A stretch of 64,000 bases of DNA from JAOPZW01 sp963707695 (GTDB taxonomy: Bacteria > Actinomycetota > Thermoleophilia > Solirubrobacterales > Solirubrobacteraceae): assembly GCA_963707695.1 (NCBI GenBank), contig CAVPQY010000002.1, positions 620,001 through 684,000 on the forward strand, in the 5' to 3' direction. The notes beneath the pieces are model-generated. The model ran no database searches. It saw nothing but the letters and a program-made list of their open reading frames with translations, and had not been told where the DNA came from. Position numbers and translations under genes: made by a program. Below, one piece after another: positions 15,677 to 23,505 of the stretch (the stretch's first letter is position 1; the number at the start of each line of letters is the position of its first letter).

Positions 15677-16984
15677 CTAGGGCCGACCCGCCGGCTCGGG
15701 CGCCACCGGTGCCCCGCCGGCATCCCCGATGGCCGGCGCCACCGCGTCGAGCGCCGCGCCGATCGCGTCGGCGGCGAGGCCGATCTCGTCCGGGGTGATG
15801 ACGAGCGGCGGCGACAGCGCGACGGCGTCGCCGAGCGGGCGCGCGAGCACGCCGCGCGCCTTGACCTCGGCGAACACGCGGAACGGCAGGTCGGGCGCGG
15901 CGGCCAGCGCCTCGCGCGTGAAGCCGAGCGCCGCGATCGCGCCGATCCCGGCGCGGACCTCACCGACGAGCTCGTGGCCCGCCAGTGCGCGCAGGGCCCC
16001 GCCGAGGACGTCCTCGAGCTCCTGGCCGCGCTCCATGAGGCCCTCGCCCTCGAGCAGGTCGAGGTTCGCCATCGCCGCCGCGCAGCACGTCGGGTGCCCG
16101 GCGTACGTCGGGCCGTGGCGGAACCACGTGCCGCCCCGGTCCCAGAAGGGCTCGGCGACGCGGCCGGACGCGATCACGCCGCCGAGCGGCAGGTAGCCGC
16201 TGGTGACGCCCTTCGCGAAGCAGAGGAGGTCGGGCCGGACGCCGAAGCGCTCGGCGCCGAACCAGGTGCCGAGGCGCCCGAAGCCGCAGATGACGGCGTC
16301 CACGACGAACAGCGCGCCGAAGCGGGCGCAGAGCTCGGCCACGCCCTCGACGTAGCCGGGCCGCGGCTGGTGCGCGCCGCCCGCGCCCATGACCGGCTCG
16401 ACGAAGACCGCGGCCACGCGGTCCGGCCCGACGGCCTGGAACTCGGCCTCGAGGGCCTCGAGCGAGTCGTGCGGCACCTGCGAGGTGTCGGGGTCCAGCG
16501 GTCCCATGCCCTCGCGGTTGGCGGGGATCCCGCCGATCGAGGTCCCCAGCCCGTGGGTGCCGTGGTAGCCCTGCGCGCGGCCGATGAGGTGCACGCGCTC
16601 GGGCTGGCCGGTGACGGCGAAGAAGCGGCGGGCGAGCTTCGCCGCCGTGTCGATCGCGTCGCCGCCGCCCGAGCCGAGGAAGACCCGGGGGTCGTCGACG
16701 GGCGCGTGCGCGGCCAGTCGCTCCGCCAGCGCCCGGGCGGGTGCGTTCGCGAAGGCGCCGAAGGTCGAGTAGCTCGCCAGGCGGCGCATCTGCTCCATGG
16801 CGGCGTCGACGATCTCCTGCCGGCCGTGGCCGACGTTCACGCACCACAGGCTCGCCGTCCCGTCGAGGTAGCGGTTGCCGTCGGCGTCCCAGACCCAGGC
16901 GCCCTCGCCGCGGTCGATCACGAACTCCGCGTGGCGCACCGCGTGCATGTCCGCGAAGGGATGCCAGAGGCGCGTGTCGCTCAT
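15677..16984 (-). CDS. Class III (omega-type) PLP-dependent aminotransferase
   Basis: 435 residues. Transfers an amino group between an amine or omega-amino acid and a keto acid. The PLP Lys is in L-L-C-F-A-K-G-V-T-S-G-Y, and the F-V-V-D-A-V-I-C-G-F-G-R-L-G segment holds the cofactor-binding Asp. The N-terminal W-H-P-F-A-D-M-H is shared with BioA and with beta-alanine/pyruvate and putrescine transaminases. No biotin genes are near, so a biosynthetic BioA role is unlikely (inference). Start ATG 16984 is preferred over the Met 12 codons upstream because a TTGCCC-N17-TACGGT promoter ends 7 nt before it. Confidence 0.9.
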   Translation of the reverse strand: MSDTRLWHPFADMHAVRHAEFVIDRGEGAWVWDADGNRYLDGTASLWCVNVGHGRQEIVDAAMEQMRRLASYSTFGAFANAPARALAERLAAHAPVDDPRVFLGSGGGDAIDTAAKLARRFFAVTGQPERVHLIGRAQGYHGTHGLGTSIGGIPANREGMGPLDPDTSQVPHDSLEALEAEFQAVGPDRVAAVFVEPVMGAGGAHQPRPGYVEGVAELCARFGALFVVDAVICGFGRLGTWFGAERFGVRPDLLCFAKGVTSGYLPLGGVIASGRVAEPFWDRGGTWFRHGPTYAGHPTCCAAAMANLDLLEGEGLMERGQELEDVLGGALRALAGHELVGEVRAGIGAIAALGFTREALAAAPDLPFRVFAEVKARGVLARPLGDAVALSPPLVITPDEIGLAADAIGAALDAVAPAIGDAGGAPVAPEPAGRP

Positions 16985-16991
16985 GGGCCCC

Positions 16992-17020
16992 ACCGTATGC
17001 CCGCGGCCGGGCGCGGGCAA
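16992..17020 (-). promoter_or_regulatory. Promoter of the aminotransferase gene
   Basis: On the minus strand TTGCCC (17020-17015), a 17-nt spacer, then TACGGT (16997-16992), 7 nt before ATG 16984. It is one of the few boxes here with both elements. Confidence 0.55.
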
Positions 17021-17119
17021 TCGTCACGGCGGCACAACGTCGCGGCGCGCCTGCGACGGGCCGTCAGGGGGGCGCGCGGACACCTGGCGCCGAATGCCCG
17101 AAGATGGGAGCATCGGCCC

Positions 17120-17776
17120 GTGGGGCCGGGGGGCATCACCCATGTCGGGCCCGCGGTGGCCGTGGCCGTCGCGCTGTCGCTCGCCGGGGCCCTGTCGGCC
17201 TGCGGCGACGCCGCCCGGCCGCGCGACGTCCTCGTGCGCAGCGCCCCGGCGGTCGACGCGGCGGCCCCGGCGTCGACCCCGGTGCCCGCGGGCCGGCGCC
17301 CGCCGCCGGGACCGTCCGCGGACGACGCCGGCCTGCCCCCGAACGTCCCGCTGCGCGCGACGGGCCCGGCGCGGGCCGCCGACCTCGTCGTGGTGCGCCG
17401 CTGGCTCCGGGCGCTGCGCCGCGGGGACGTCGGCCGCGCCTCGGGGTGGCTGAACCTGCCGACGAAGTTCCAGAACGACGGCGGCGTCCACATGCTCACC
17501 GTCCCCGCCGACCGGGTGGCGGCCACGCGATCGCTGCCCTGCGGGCCGCGGCTGGCGAGCGCGGGCGGCTTCGGGGCGTTCGTGGTCGCGCGGCTGCGCC
17601 TCGAGCCCGGGCCGGGAACGCGCTGCGGCAGCGCGCGGCGTCGCGTGGCCCGGCTGGCGATCCGGGTCGGGCACGGGCGCATCACCGAGCTCTACCGCCT
17701 GCCGACAGACCCGCGGCGCCAGCCGCCCCGGACCCGGCCCGTGCGGGTGGTCGCACCCGACGGCCCGGCGGCCTGA
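17120..17776 (+). CDS. Predicted lipoprotein of unknown function
   Basis: 218 residues. After a hydrophobic stretch there is a lipobox L-S-A-C at about residues 25-28, so the mature protein should be lipid-anchored at the cell surface. An Ala/Pro linker follows, then a globular domain of about 130 residues with W-L-R-A-L-R-R-G-D-V-G-R-A-S-G-W-L, reminiscent of small ketosteroid-isomerase-like or transport-associated surface proteins, but I do not recognise a family. GTG 17120 is used; a later GTG at 17154 would also keep the lipobox. The n-region lacks the usual Arg/Lys. Confidence 0.7.
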   Translation: MGPGGITHVGPAVAVAVALSLAGALSACGDAARPRDVLVRSAPAVDAAAPASTPVPAGRRPPPGPSADDAGLPPNVPLRATGPARAADLVVVRRWLRALRRGDVGRASGWLNLPTKFQNDGGVHMLTVPADRVAATRSLPCGPRLASAGGFGAFVVARLRLEPGPGTRCGSARRRVARLAIRVGHGRITELYRLPTDPRRQPPRTRPVRVVAPDGPAA

Positions 17777-17811
17777 GGCGACGCGGAAGCTGCCCTCGAC
17801 GTCCGCGCGCG

Positions 17812-18036
17812 CTACAGGCGCGGGTCCACGTAGCGGTCGCGCTCGACGACCCGGTCCGGTCCGCGGCGGCCGGCCGAGAACATCCAGAAGAGCGACAGCA
17901 GCAGGCCGACGATGCCGACGACCATGAGGATCACGCCGACCGTCGGCAGGCTGATCCCGCTGATGCTGTCCGAGACGGCGTACTTCAGGATCGCCCCGAC
18001 GGCGATCATGAACAGGGACGCGCCGATGCTGGGCAT
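17812..18036 (-). CDS. Small two-helix membrane protein, DUF6458-like
   Basis: 74 residues with two predicted transmembrane helices (about 4-20 and 29-49), separated by a short polar loop, then a basic/acidic tail (R-D-R-Y-V-D-P-R-L). Its size and pattern resemble actinobacterial DUF6458 proteins, whose function is not known. ATG 18036 is preferred to an in-frame Met 14 codons upstream that would add a Gly/Pro leader over the promoter of the acyl-CoA dehydrogenase. Confidence 0.72.
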   Translation of the reverse strand: MPSIGASLFMIAVGAILKYAVSDSISGISLPTVGVILMVVGIVGLLLSLFWMFSAGRRGPDRVVERDRYVDPRL

Positions 18037-18079
18037 GGGGGCAGGTGTCCCCCCTCCCTGGACGCCTGCAAACGCCACG

Positions 18080-18085
18080 TATCAT
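18080..18085 (+). promoter_or_regulatory. Candidate leaderless -10 box (TATCAT)
   Basis: TATCAT, five of six bases of the -10 consensus, ends 7 nt before the ATG at 18093 of the acyl-CoA dehydrogenase gene. It is the best single example of the TANNNT-start layout here. Confidence 0.55.
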
Positions 18086-18092
18086 CGAACCT

Positions 18093-19253
18093 ATGTCCAC
18101 CCCCGCGACGGCCGACGTCTACGAGATCCCGCAGGAGATGCGGGACTTCCGCGACACGATCCGGCAGATCGTGCGCGAGCAGGTCGCCCCGCGGGCGGCG
18201 GAGATCGACGCGACCGGCGAGTACCCGTGGGACCTCCGGCGCCTCTTCGCCGAGCAGGACCTCCTCGGCCTGCCCTTCGCCGAGGAGCACGGCGGGACGG
18301 GGACCGGCACCCTCATGCTGCAGATGGCGGTCGAGGAGGTGGCCAAGGCCTCGGCGTCGGCGGCCCTGATCCTCATGGTCCAGGAGCTCGGCACGCTGCC
18401 GATCCAGCTCTTCGGCTCCGGCGAGCTCAAGGACCGGCTCCTGCCGCGCTGCGCGTCGGGCGAGTGGTCGCCGGCGTTCTGCCTGTCCGAGCCGGAGGCC
18501 GGCAGCGACCCGGCCGCGATGCGCACGACGGCGGTGCAGGACGGCGACGAGTGGGTCCTCAACGGCACGAAGAACTGGATCACCAACGCGGGGATCGCCG
18601 ACTTCTACGTCGTCTTCGCCGTCACCGACCGCGACGCGCGGCGCATCACGGCCTTCGTCGTCGAGGCGGACCGGCCGGGCTTCTCGATCGGCCGCCTCGA
18701 GCACAAGATGGGCATCAAGGGGTCGCCGACCGGGTCGCCGGTCCTCGACGACGTCCGCGTGCCCGAGGCCAACGTCATCGGCCGGGTCGGCAAGGGCCTG
18801 TCCGTGGCCCTGGCGACGCTCGAGCGCACGCGCCTCGGCGCCGCCGCGCAGGCGGTGGGCATCGCCCAGGGCGCGACGGACTACGCCAACCAGTACGCCC
18901 AGGAGCGCGTCGCCTTCGGCCGCACGCTGCACGACCTGCAGGGCATCCAGTTCAAGCTCGCCGACATGGAGACGCGCACGGCCGCCGCCCGCGAGCTCCT
19001 CTACAAGGCGTGCGCGCTCGCCGATCGCGGCGACCCCCGGGCGGGGAAGTACAGCTCCATGGCCAAGCTCTTCGCCTCCGACACCGCGATGGCGGTGACC
19101 GTCGAGGCCGTGCAGGTCCTCGGCGGCTACGGCTACGTCACCGAGTACCCCGTCGAGCGGATGATGCGTGACGCGAAGATCACGCAGATCTACGAGGGGA
19201 CGAACGAGATCCAGCGGCTGGTGATCGCCCGCGCGATGAAGGCCCAGGGCTGA
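18093..19253 (+). CDS. Acyl-CoA dehydrogenase
   Basis: 386 residues, normal length. FAD-dependent first step of beta-oxidation or of branched-chain acyl-CoA breakdown. Visible: F-C-L-S-E-P-E-A-G-S-D-P (FAD and substrate binding), W-V-L-N-G-T-K-N-W-I-T-N-A, and near the C-terminus I-Y-E-G-T-N-E-I-Q, whose Glu is the catalytic base in short-chain and butyryl-type enzymes. The in-frame Met 16 codons upstream is rejected because the TATCAT box lies between. Confidence 0.95.
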   Translation: MSTPATADVYEIPQEMRDFRDTIRQIVREQVAPRAAEIDATGEYPWDLRRLFAEQDLLGLPFAEEHGGTGTGTLMLQMAVEEVAKASASAALILMVQELGTLPIQLFGSGELKDRLLPRCASGEWSPAFCLSEPEAGSDPAAMRTTAVQDGDEWVLNGTKNWITNAGIADFYVVFAVTDRDARRITAFVVEADRPGFSIGRLEHKMGIKGSPTGSPVLDDVRVPEANVIGRVGKGLSVALATLERTRLGAAAQAVGIAQGATDYANQYAQERVAFGRTLHDLQGIQFKLADMETRTAAARELLYKACALADRGDPRAGKYSSMAKLFASDTAMAVTVEAVQVLGGYGYVTEYPVERMMRDAKITQIYEGTNEIQRLVIARAMKAQG

Positions 19254-19263
19254 GGGCGGCGTC

Positions 19264-19893
19264 GTGGTCGCGTCCCGTCGCATCGCCTTCGCCGCCGTCG
19301 TGGCGCTGTGCGCCGGGCTGACGGCCGTCGTCGTCATGGAGGGCTTCAGCCCGTCCGGCCCGGTCCGGGCGCTCGAGACGATGGCCGTCGTCGTCCTGGG
19401 CGCCGCCGTCGTGTTCGGCGGGGCGATCGCGTTCGGGCTGCGCCTGGCCGACTACCGCGAGCCCGAGAGCGAGGAGGACTTCGAGCGCGTCGTCGTGCGC
19501 GCGGAGGAGCTCGCCCGGGCCGGCACGGCGGCCGAGCCGGACGAGACGGACTTCCTGGAGCTCGACCCCTACGACGACGAGGACTTCGAGGAGCTCGTGC
19601 GCGACGCGCTGGACGAGCTGCCCGACCTCCTGCGCGCGCTCGTCGAGAACCACAACGTCGCCGTCGTCATCTCCGACGGCGGGCGCCGCCGCGGCGCCTA
19701 CGGGCTGTACCACGGCGACGGCGCCACGCGCGACGAGGTGCCCGACCGGATCGTCGTCTACCGCGACACGCTCCGCCGCGACTTCGGCCACGACCCCGAG
19801 CTGCTGCGCGACCAGGTCGTCCGCACGGTCCGGCACGAGCTCGCCCACCACGTGGGCTTCGACGAGCTCGGCGTGCAGGGCCTCGGGCTCTAG
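19264..19893 (+). CDS. Membrane-anchored zincin-like metallopeptidase family protein
   Basis: 209 residues. Two hydrophobic helices at about residues 8-25 and 40-60, then an acidic linker (E-S-E-E-D-F, D-D-E-D-F-E-E) and a C-terminal domain of the Zincin_1 (DUF1025-like) type with the motif H-E-L-A-H-H-V-G-F-D-E. H-E-x-x-H binds zinc. The typical family is a soluble protein of about 120 residues; the N-terminal membrane part here is an addition. GTG 19264 follows the dehydrogenase by 10 nt, so it may share that transcript. Confidence 0.78.
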   Translation: MVASRRIAFAAVVALCAGLTAVVVMEGFSPSGPVRALETMAVVVLGAAVVFGGAIAFGLRLADYREPESEEDFERVVVRAEELARAGTAAEPDETDFLELDPYDDEDFEELVRDALDELPDLLRALVENHNVAVVISDGGRRRGAYGLYHGDGATRDEVPDRIVVYRDTLRRDFGHDPELLRDQVVRTVRHELAHHVGFDELGVQGLGL

Positions 19894-20322
19894 GCGCCGG
19901 GCGCCGCGGCGCCCCGTCCCGGCCCGTCCTGCGCCGCCGGCATCCGGGGGCCGTAGGTCCCGAAGCTCCACACGTTGCCCTCCGGGTCGCGGACGGCGAA
20001 GTCCCTCGACCCGTAGTCCGTGTCGGTGAGGGGTCGGACGACCTCGGCGCCGGCGGCGACCGCGCGGTCGTGCAGGGCATCGACGTCGTCGGCCACGACG
20101 TAGGCGGTGGCGGCGCCCGGGGCCGTGGAGAGCTCCGGCGCCGTCGTCGCGGGCCGTGCCGAGCATGACCCAGCCGTCGCCGACGCGCAGCTCGGCGTGG
20201 TGGACCTGCCCGTCGTCGCCGCGGTGGACGTCGCCGCGCTCGAACCCGAAGGCGCGCTCGAGGAACGCGATCGCGGCGTCGGCGTCGGCGTAGCGGAGGG
20301 TCGGGATGACGGTCTTGGGCAT
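19890..20322 (-). pseudogene. VOC (glyoxalase/bleomycin-resistance) family protein, frame broken once
   Basis: The frame from ATG 20322 reads M-P-K-T-V-I-P-T-L-R-Y-A-D-A-D-A-A-I through V-M-L-G-T-A-R-D-D-G, then loses sense. The adjacent frame carries A-P-E-L-S-T-A-P-G-A-A-T-A-Y-V-V through F-G-T-Y-G-P at the proper C-terminus. Taking out one base near 20145 joins them into about 143 residues, normal for this family, with no domain loss. VOC proteins bind a metal and act on small electrophiles or bind drugs; the role here is unknown. Its 3' end overlaps the metallopeptidase end by 4 nt. Confidence 0.82.
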
Positions 20323-20415
20323 GGGGCGAGCCTAGGCCGCCGCGGAAGGCGCCGTGACCTCGCGCACCGGGCCGGGGCCGCGCGGCGGACGACCCGGAGG
20401 TCGCGATGCGGCACC

Positions 20416-21450
20416 ATGCCGGTCCGCATGATGATCGTGATGACGCCCCAGGCGACGCAGGCCGAGATCGAGGCGGTCCAGCACCGCCTCGCGCAGACCG
20501 GCGTGCACGTCGTCGTCATGCCCGGCGAGCTGACCACCGCCATCGGGGCGATCGGCGACCCCGAGGGCGTCGCCGAGCTCGGGCTGGAGGGGATGGGGGG
20601 CGTCGACCGCGTCGTCCCGATCTCGCGGCCGTACAAGCTCGCCTCGTCCGAGCTCAACCACTTCGAGCCCACCGTGGTCGAGGTCGGCGGTCGCCGCGTG
20701 GGCGATCCCGCGCGCTTCTGCCTCATCGCCGGGCCCTGCACCGTCGAGTCGCGCGAGCAGACGCTCGGCGTGGCGCGCGCCGTGCGCGACGGCGGGGCGT
20801 CGATGCTGCGCGGTGGGGCCTTCAAGCCCCGCACGTCGCCGTTCGCCTTCAAGGGCCTGGGGCGCGAGGGCCTCGAGATCCTGGCCGAGGCGCGGGCGCA
20901 GACGGGGTTGCCCGTGGTGTCCGAGCTGCTCGACGTCCAGCACGCCGACGCCGTCGCCGAGCACGTCGACGTCGTGCAGATCGGCGCGCGCAACATGCAG
21001 AACTACGCGCTGCTGGAGGTCGCGGGCAAGCTCGGCAAGCCGGTCCTGCTCAAGCGCGGGCTGTCCTCCTCGCTCGACGAGCTCCTCCAGGCCGCCGACT
21101 ACGTGCTGAAGGAGGGCAACCCCGACGTCGTCCTGTGCGAGCGCGGGATCCGCACGTTCGAGACGGCCACGCGCTTCACCCTCGACCTGGGCGCCGTGCC
21201 GTGGCTCAAGCTCCACTCGCACCTTCCCGTCGTGGTCGACCCCAGCCACGCCGCGGGCGACCGCCGCCTCGTCGAGCCGCTCTCGCGCGCGGCGGCCGCG
21301 GTCGGCGCCGACGGCCTCATCGTCGAGGTCCACGAGGACCCCGAGCACGCCCTCTGCGACGGGCCGCAGGCCCTGCAGGCGTCGGGCTTCTCGGCGTACG
21401 CGGCCGGCGTCGCCGCCCACGCCGGGCTGCTGGGCCGGACGCTGAGCTAG
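20416..21450 (+). CDS. aroF: 3-deoxy-7-phosphoheptulonate (DAHP) synthase, type I beta
   Basis: 344 residues. Joins phosphoenolpyruvate and erythrose 4-phosphate in the first step of the shikimate pathway. Residues 1-75 form the ferredoxin-like regulatory domain seen in Thermotoga-type enzymes. The barrel shows C-L-I-A-G-P-C-T-V-E-S, K-P-R-T-S-P-F-A-F-K-G, K-R-G-L-S-S and D-P-S-H-A-A-G, including the metal-binding Cys and His. Aromatic feedback control through the N-terminal domain is known in the family. A second ATG at 20428 is possible. Its substrate erythrose 4-phosphate comes from the pentose-phosphate route encoded later in the window. Confidence 0.96.
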   Translation: MPVRMMIVMTPQATQAEIEAVQHRLAQTGVHVVVMPGELTTAIGAIGDPEGVAELGLEGMGGVDRVVPISRPYKLASSELNHFEPTVVEVGGRRVGDPARFCLIAGPCTVESREQTLGVARAVRDGGASMLRGGAFKPRTSPFAFKGLGREGLEILAEARAQTGLPVVSELLDVQHADAVAEHVDVVQIGARNMQNYALLEVAGKLGKPVLLKRGLSSSLDELLQAADYVLKEGNPDVVLCERGIRTFETATRFTLDLGAVPWLKLHSHLPVVVDPSHAAGDRRLVEPLSRAAAAVGADGLIVEVHEDPEHALCDGPQALQASGFSAYAAGVAAHAGLLGRTLS

Positions 21451-21459
21451 CCGCTCCGC

Positions 21460-21939
21460 CTAGGAGCCGTCGCCGCCGGCGGGCTCGTCCGGGCCGGCCG
21501 TGGTCGTCGGCTCGGGGTCGGCCGGCGTGACGGGATCGCTCGTCGCCGGGTCCGTGGTCGCCGGGTCCGTGGTGGCCGGGTCGGCCGGCGCGGGCGGCTC
21601 GGTCACCGGCTCGGTGGGGGAGGAGGGCGTGACGACCACGCCGACCTGCAGGTTGAGGTCCGGGGCCGGCGTGGGGTCGGGGGAGCTCGGGTCGGTGCCG
21701 AGGCCGGTGGCCGGGACGGACGCGGTCGCGCCGCTCGTCGGCGTGGCGGGCTCACCGGCGTCGGGGGTCGCGGCGACGGGGAGGCGGACCTCGACGTCGG
21801 GCGCGGGGGTCGCGTCGGGCGTGGGCGGGGCGGGATCGGGCGCCGGGTCGGCCGGCGGGCAGCCGACGTCGTCGGCGTCCCCGTCGCCGTCGCAGGCGCC
21901 CTCGTCGTCGTCGCTGCCGCTGTCGTGCCCCTGGCTCAC
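21460..21939 (-). CDS. Acidic Pro/Thr/Asp-rich low-complexity protein
   Basis: 159 residues. Starts with a D-x-D-x-D-G-rich segment (D-S-G-S-D-D-D-E-G-A-C-D-G-D-G-D-A-D-D), like a calcium-binding thrombospondin type-3 stretch, with two Cys. The rest is a Pro/Ala/Thr/Asp linker with short repeats (D-P-A-T-T three times). No signal peptide of its own. GTG 21939 overlaps the stop of the secreted gene before it (GTGA). Read alone it would stay in the cytoplasm; it may be the detached C-terminal stalk of the previous gene. Function unknown. Confidence 0.5.
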   Translation of the reverse strand: MSQGHDSGSDDDEGACDGDGDADDVGCPPADPAPDPAPPTPDATPAPDVEVRLPVAATPDAGEPATPTSGATASVPATGLGTDPSSPDPTPAPDLNLQVGVVVTPSSPTEPVTEPPAPADPATTDPATTDPATSDPVTPADPEPTTTAGPDEPAGGDGS

Positions 21940-22883
21940 GTGTCGTCGTCCTCGCCGCCGCGGTCGGCGGTGCCGTGATCGTCGTCGCCGGTGGCCGGCG
22001 CGGTGAGCGGGACGACGACCTCGACGGCCGTGCTCAGCCCGCTCGCGTCGCCGTCGACCTCGCGGACGACGGGGGAGGACGGCACGTCGGCGCCCTGCAG
22101 GACGCGCATGCGCAGACGCAGGTCGGCGGCGGCCGTGGCGCTCGTGGCGTGGTCGAGGTCGATCGTGGTGGCCAGCGCGACGGGTTGCCCGTCGGCCTGC
22201 GCCAGCGTGGCCTTGGCCGTCCCGCCGTTGACGGCGAGGCCGAGGTCGAGCACCGACGGGACGTCGGCGGCGCCCGCGGCCGCCTGGCCGCTGACGGCCA
22301 GGCGCAGGGCCACCGTGCCGGTGCCGCCGCCCGCGGAGGTGGGCAGCGTGCTCTTGGCGACGCGCAGGCGGATCCGCTTGAAGGTCGAGCCGCCGGGGGC
22401 CGTGGCGGGCGGCGGCGTCGACGCCGACGACGACGCGGCCGGCGCGGGCGCCGCGGGCGTGCTCGGCGCGGTGCCGGACGGCGACGAGCCGGGCCGACCG
22501 GCGGGCGACCGGGTCAGCGTGCCGTTGCCGGCCTGGGCGACGGTCCGGCGGGCGGGGCCCGGGTCCGGCGTCGTGGCGCCGCCGGCCGGCGTCGGCCCCA
22601 GCGCGCGGGTGGCGACCGTGACGGCGACGCCGCCGGGACGGTCGACGCCGGCCGTCCCGCGCCTGGCGGCGCGCTCGAGCGGCAGGGCCACGGAGGGCAG
22701 GCGCAGGGCGGCGTGACCGGCGGCGGCGCCGGGGTGCTGGGCGCCGGTGCCGCTGAGCGCTCCGCTGAGGACCTGACCTGAGAGCACCGTGCCCCCGACC
22801 AGGCACGCCGTCACGGCGAGGCCGGCGAAGAAGGGCCTGGGGAGGGAGCGCGGCGCCATCGCTCGCGACATCGGCAACCGCAC
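21936..22883 (-). CDS. Secreted or membrane-anchored Ala/Pro/Ser/Thr-rich protein of unknown function
   Basis: 315 residues. An N-terminal basic stretch then a hydrophobic helix (about 17-40) looks like a signal peptide or anchor. A Pro/Ala/Ser linker with low complexity follows to about residue 165. The rest has a beta-rich pattern (V-A-L-R-L-A-V-S-G, T-T-I-D-L-D-H-A-T) resembling an extracellular adhesion or fibronectin-like domain, but no family is certain. The start GTG is supported by a TAAGGT box 6 nt upstream. It is the first gene of a pair with 21460-21939. Confidence 0.65.
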   Translation of the reverse strand: MRLPMSRAMAPRSLPRPFFAGLAVTACLVGGTVLSGQVLSGALSGTGAQHPGAAAGHAALRLPSVALPLERAARRGTAGVDRPGGVAVTVATRALGPTPAGGATTPDPGPARRTVAQAGNGTLTRSPAGRPGSSPSGTAPSTPAAPAPAASSSASTPPPATAPGGSTFKRIRLRVAKSTLPTSAGGGTGTVALRLAVSGQAAAGAADVPSVLDLGLAVNGGTAKATLAQADGQPVALATTIDLDHATSATAAADLRLRMRVLQGADVPSSPVVREVDGDASGLSTAVEVVVPLTAPATGDDDHGTADRGGEDDDT

Positions 22884-22889
22884 GGGGCG

Positions 22890-22895
22890 ACCTTA
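22890..22895 (-). promoter_or_regulatory. Candidate leaderless -10 box (TAAGGT)
   Basis: TAAGGT on the minus strand, 6 nt before the GTG at 22883. It decides this start over a Met four codons inside. Confidence 0.45.
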
Positions 22896-23049
22896 GTCGC
22901 GTCGACAGACGGCGGGACCCGCCCGGCGAGCGGCCTGGACGGATGTTCAGGCCCCGAACCACCCGATTGCGGAGGGTCCCGGTCGAGCCCGTCCGGCCGG
23001 CTCGGCGGGGCCCGTCGCACCGGCACTCGGACGGGCGCGCGACGAGGCC

Positions 23050-23505
23050 TCAGCGGCGCTCGTCCAGGAGCGCGCGCAGGCGCGTCCGGCGCGCCTCCAG
23101 GTCCGCCTCCAAGGCGTCGATCTCGTCGCGCCGGCGGCGCACGAGCGCGAGCTGGCGCTCGAGGTGGCCGAGGGCCTCGGCCGCGATCTCGCGGCGGCGC
23201 CGCGCGCCAGGAGCGCCGTGGTGCCACTCCTCCCGCAGGGCGGCGCGCGCCTCCTCGGCCTCCACGACGTCCTTGAGCTCCTCGAGCGTCAGCCCGAGCA
23301 GGTCGCGCAGTCGCAGCGCGTCGCGCAGGCGCTCGACGTCCGGCTCGCCGTAGGTGCGGTGGCGTCCCGCCTCGCGGTCGCCCGCGCCCGGCAGCAGCCC
23401 GATCTCCTCGTAGTAGCGGATCGTCCGCGGCGTGGTGCCCACACGGCGCGCCACCTCCCCGATGCGCAGCGCCGGGGGCGCCGGACCGATCGCGGCGGCG
23501 CTCAT
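23050..23505 (-). CDS. MerR family transcriptional regulator
   Basis: 151 residues. N-terminal winged helix-turn-helix L-R-I-G-E-V-A-R-R-V-G-T-T-P-R-T-I-R-Y-Y-E (about residues 13-33), then a long coiled-coil dimerisation helix (L-G-H-L-E-R-Q-L-A-L-V-R-R-R-R-D-E-I). There is no Cys-rich metal-binding loop, so it probably senses an organic compound or acts through its coiled coil. The ATG overlaps the stop of the exporter gene upstream (ATGA), so exporter and regulator are one operon. It likely binds the 22-bp dyad at 24997-25018. Confidence 0.92.
   Translation of the reverse strand: MSAAAIGPAPPALRIGEVARRVGTTPRTIRYYEEIGLLPGAGDREAGRHRTYGEPDVERLRDALRLRDLLGLTLEELKDVVEAEEARAALREEWHHGAPGARRRREIAAEALGHLERQLALVRRRRDEIDALEADLEARRTRLRALLDERR

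Noticed and set aside
21460..21939. Short repeats in the Asp/Pro/Thr-rich gene as a possible mobile or CRISPR-like repeat.
   Set aside because: They are in-frame codon repeats (D-P-A-T-T) inside a coding sequence, not spaced direct repeats.
22884..23049. GGCCTG...CAGGCC inverted repeat after the MerR gene.
   Set aside because: Only 6 bp of stem with a 10-nt loop; too weak to call a terminator.
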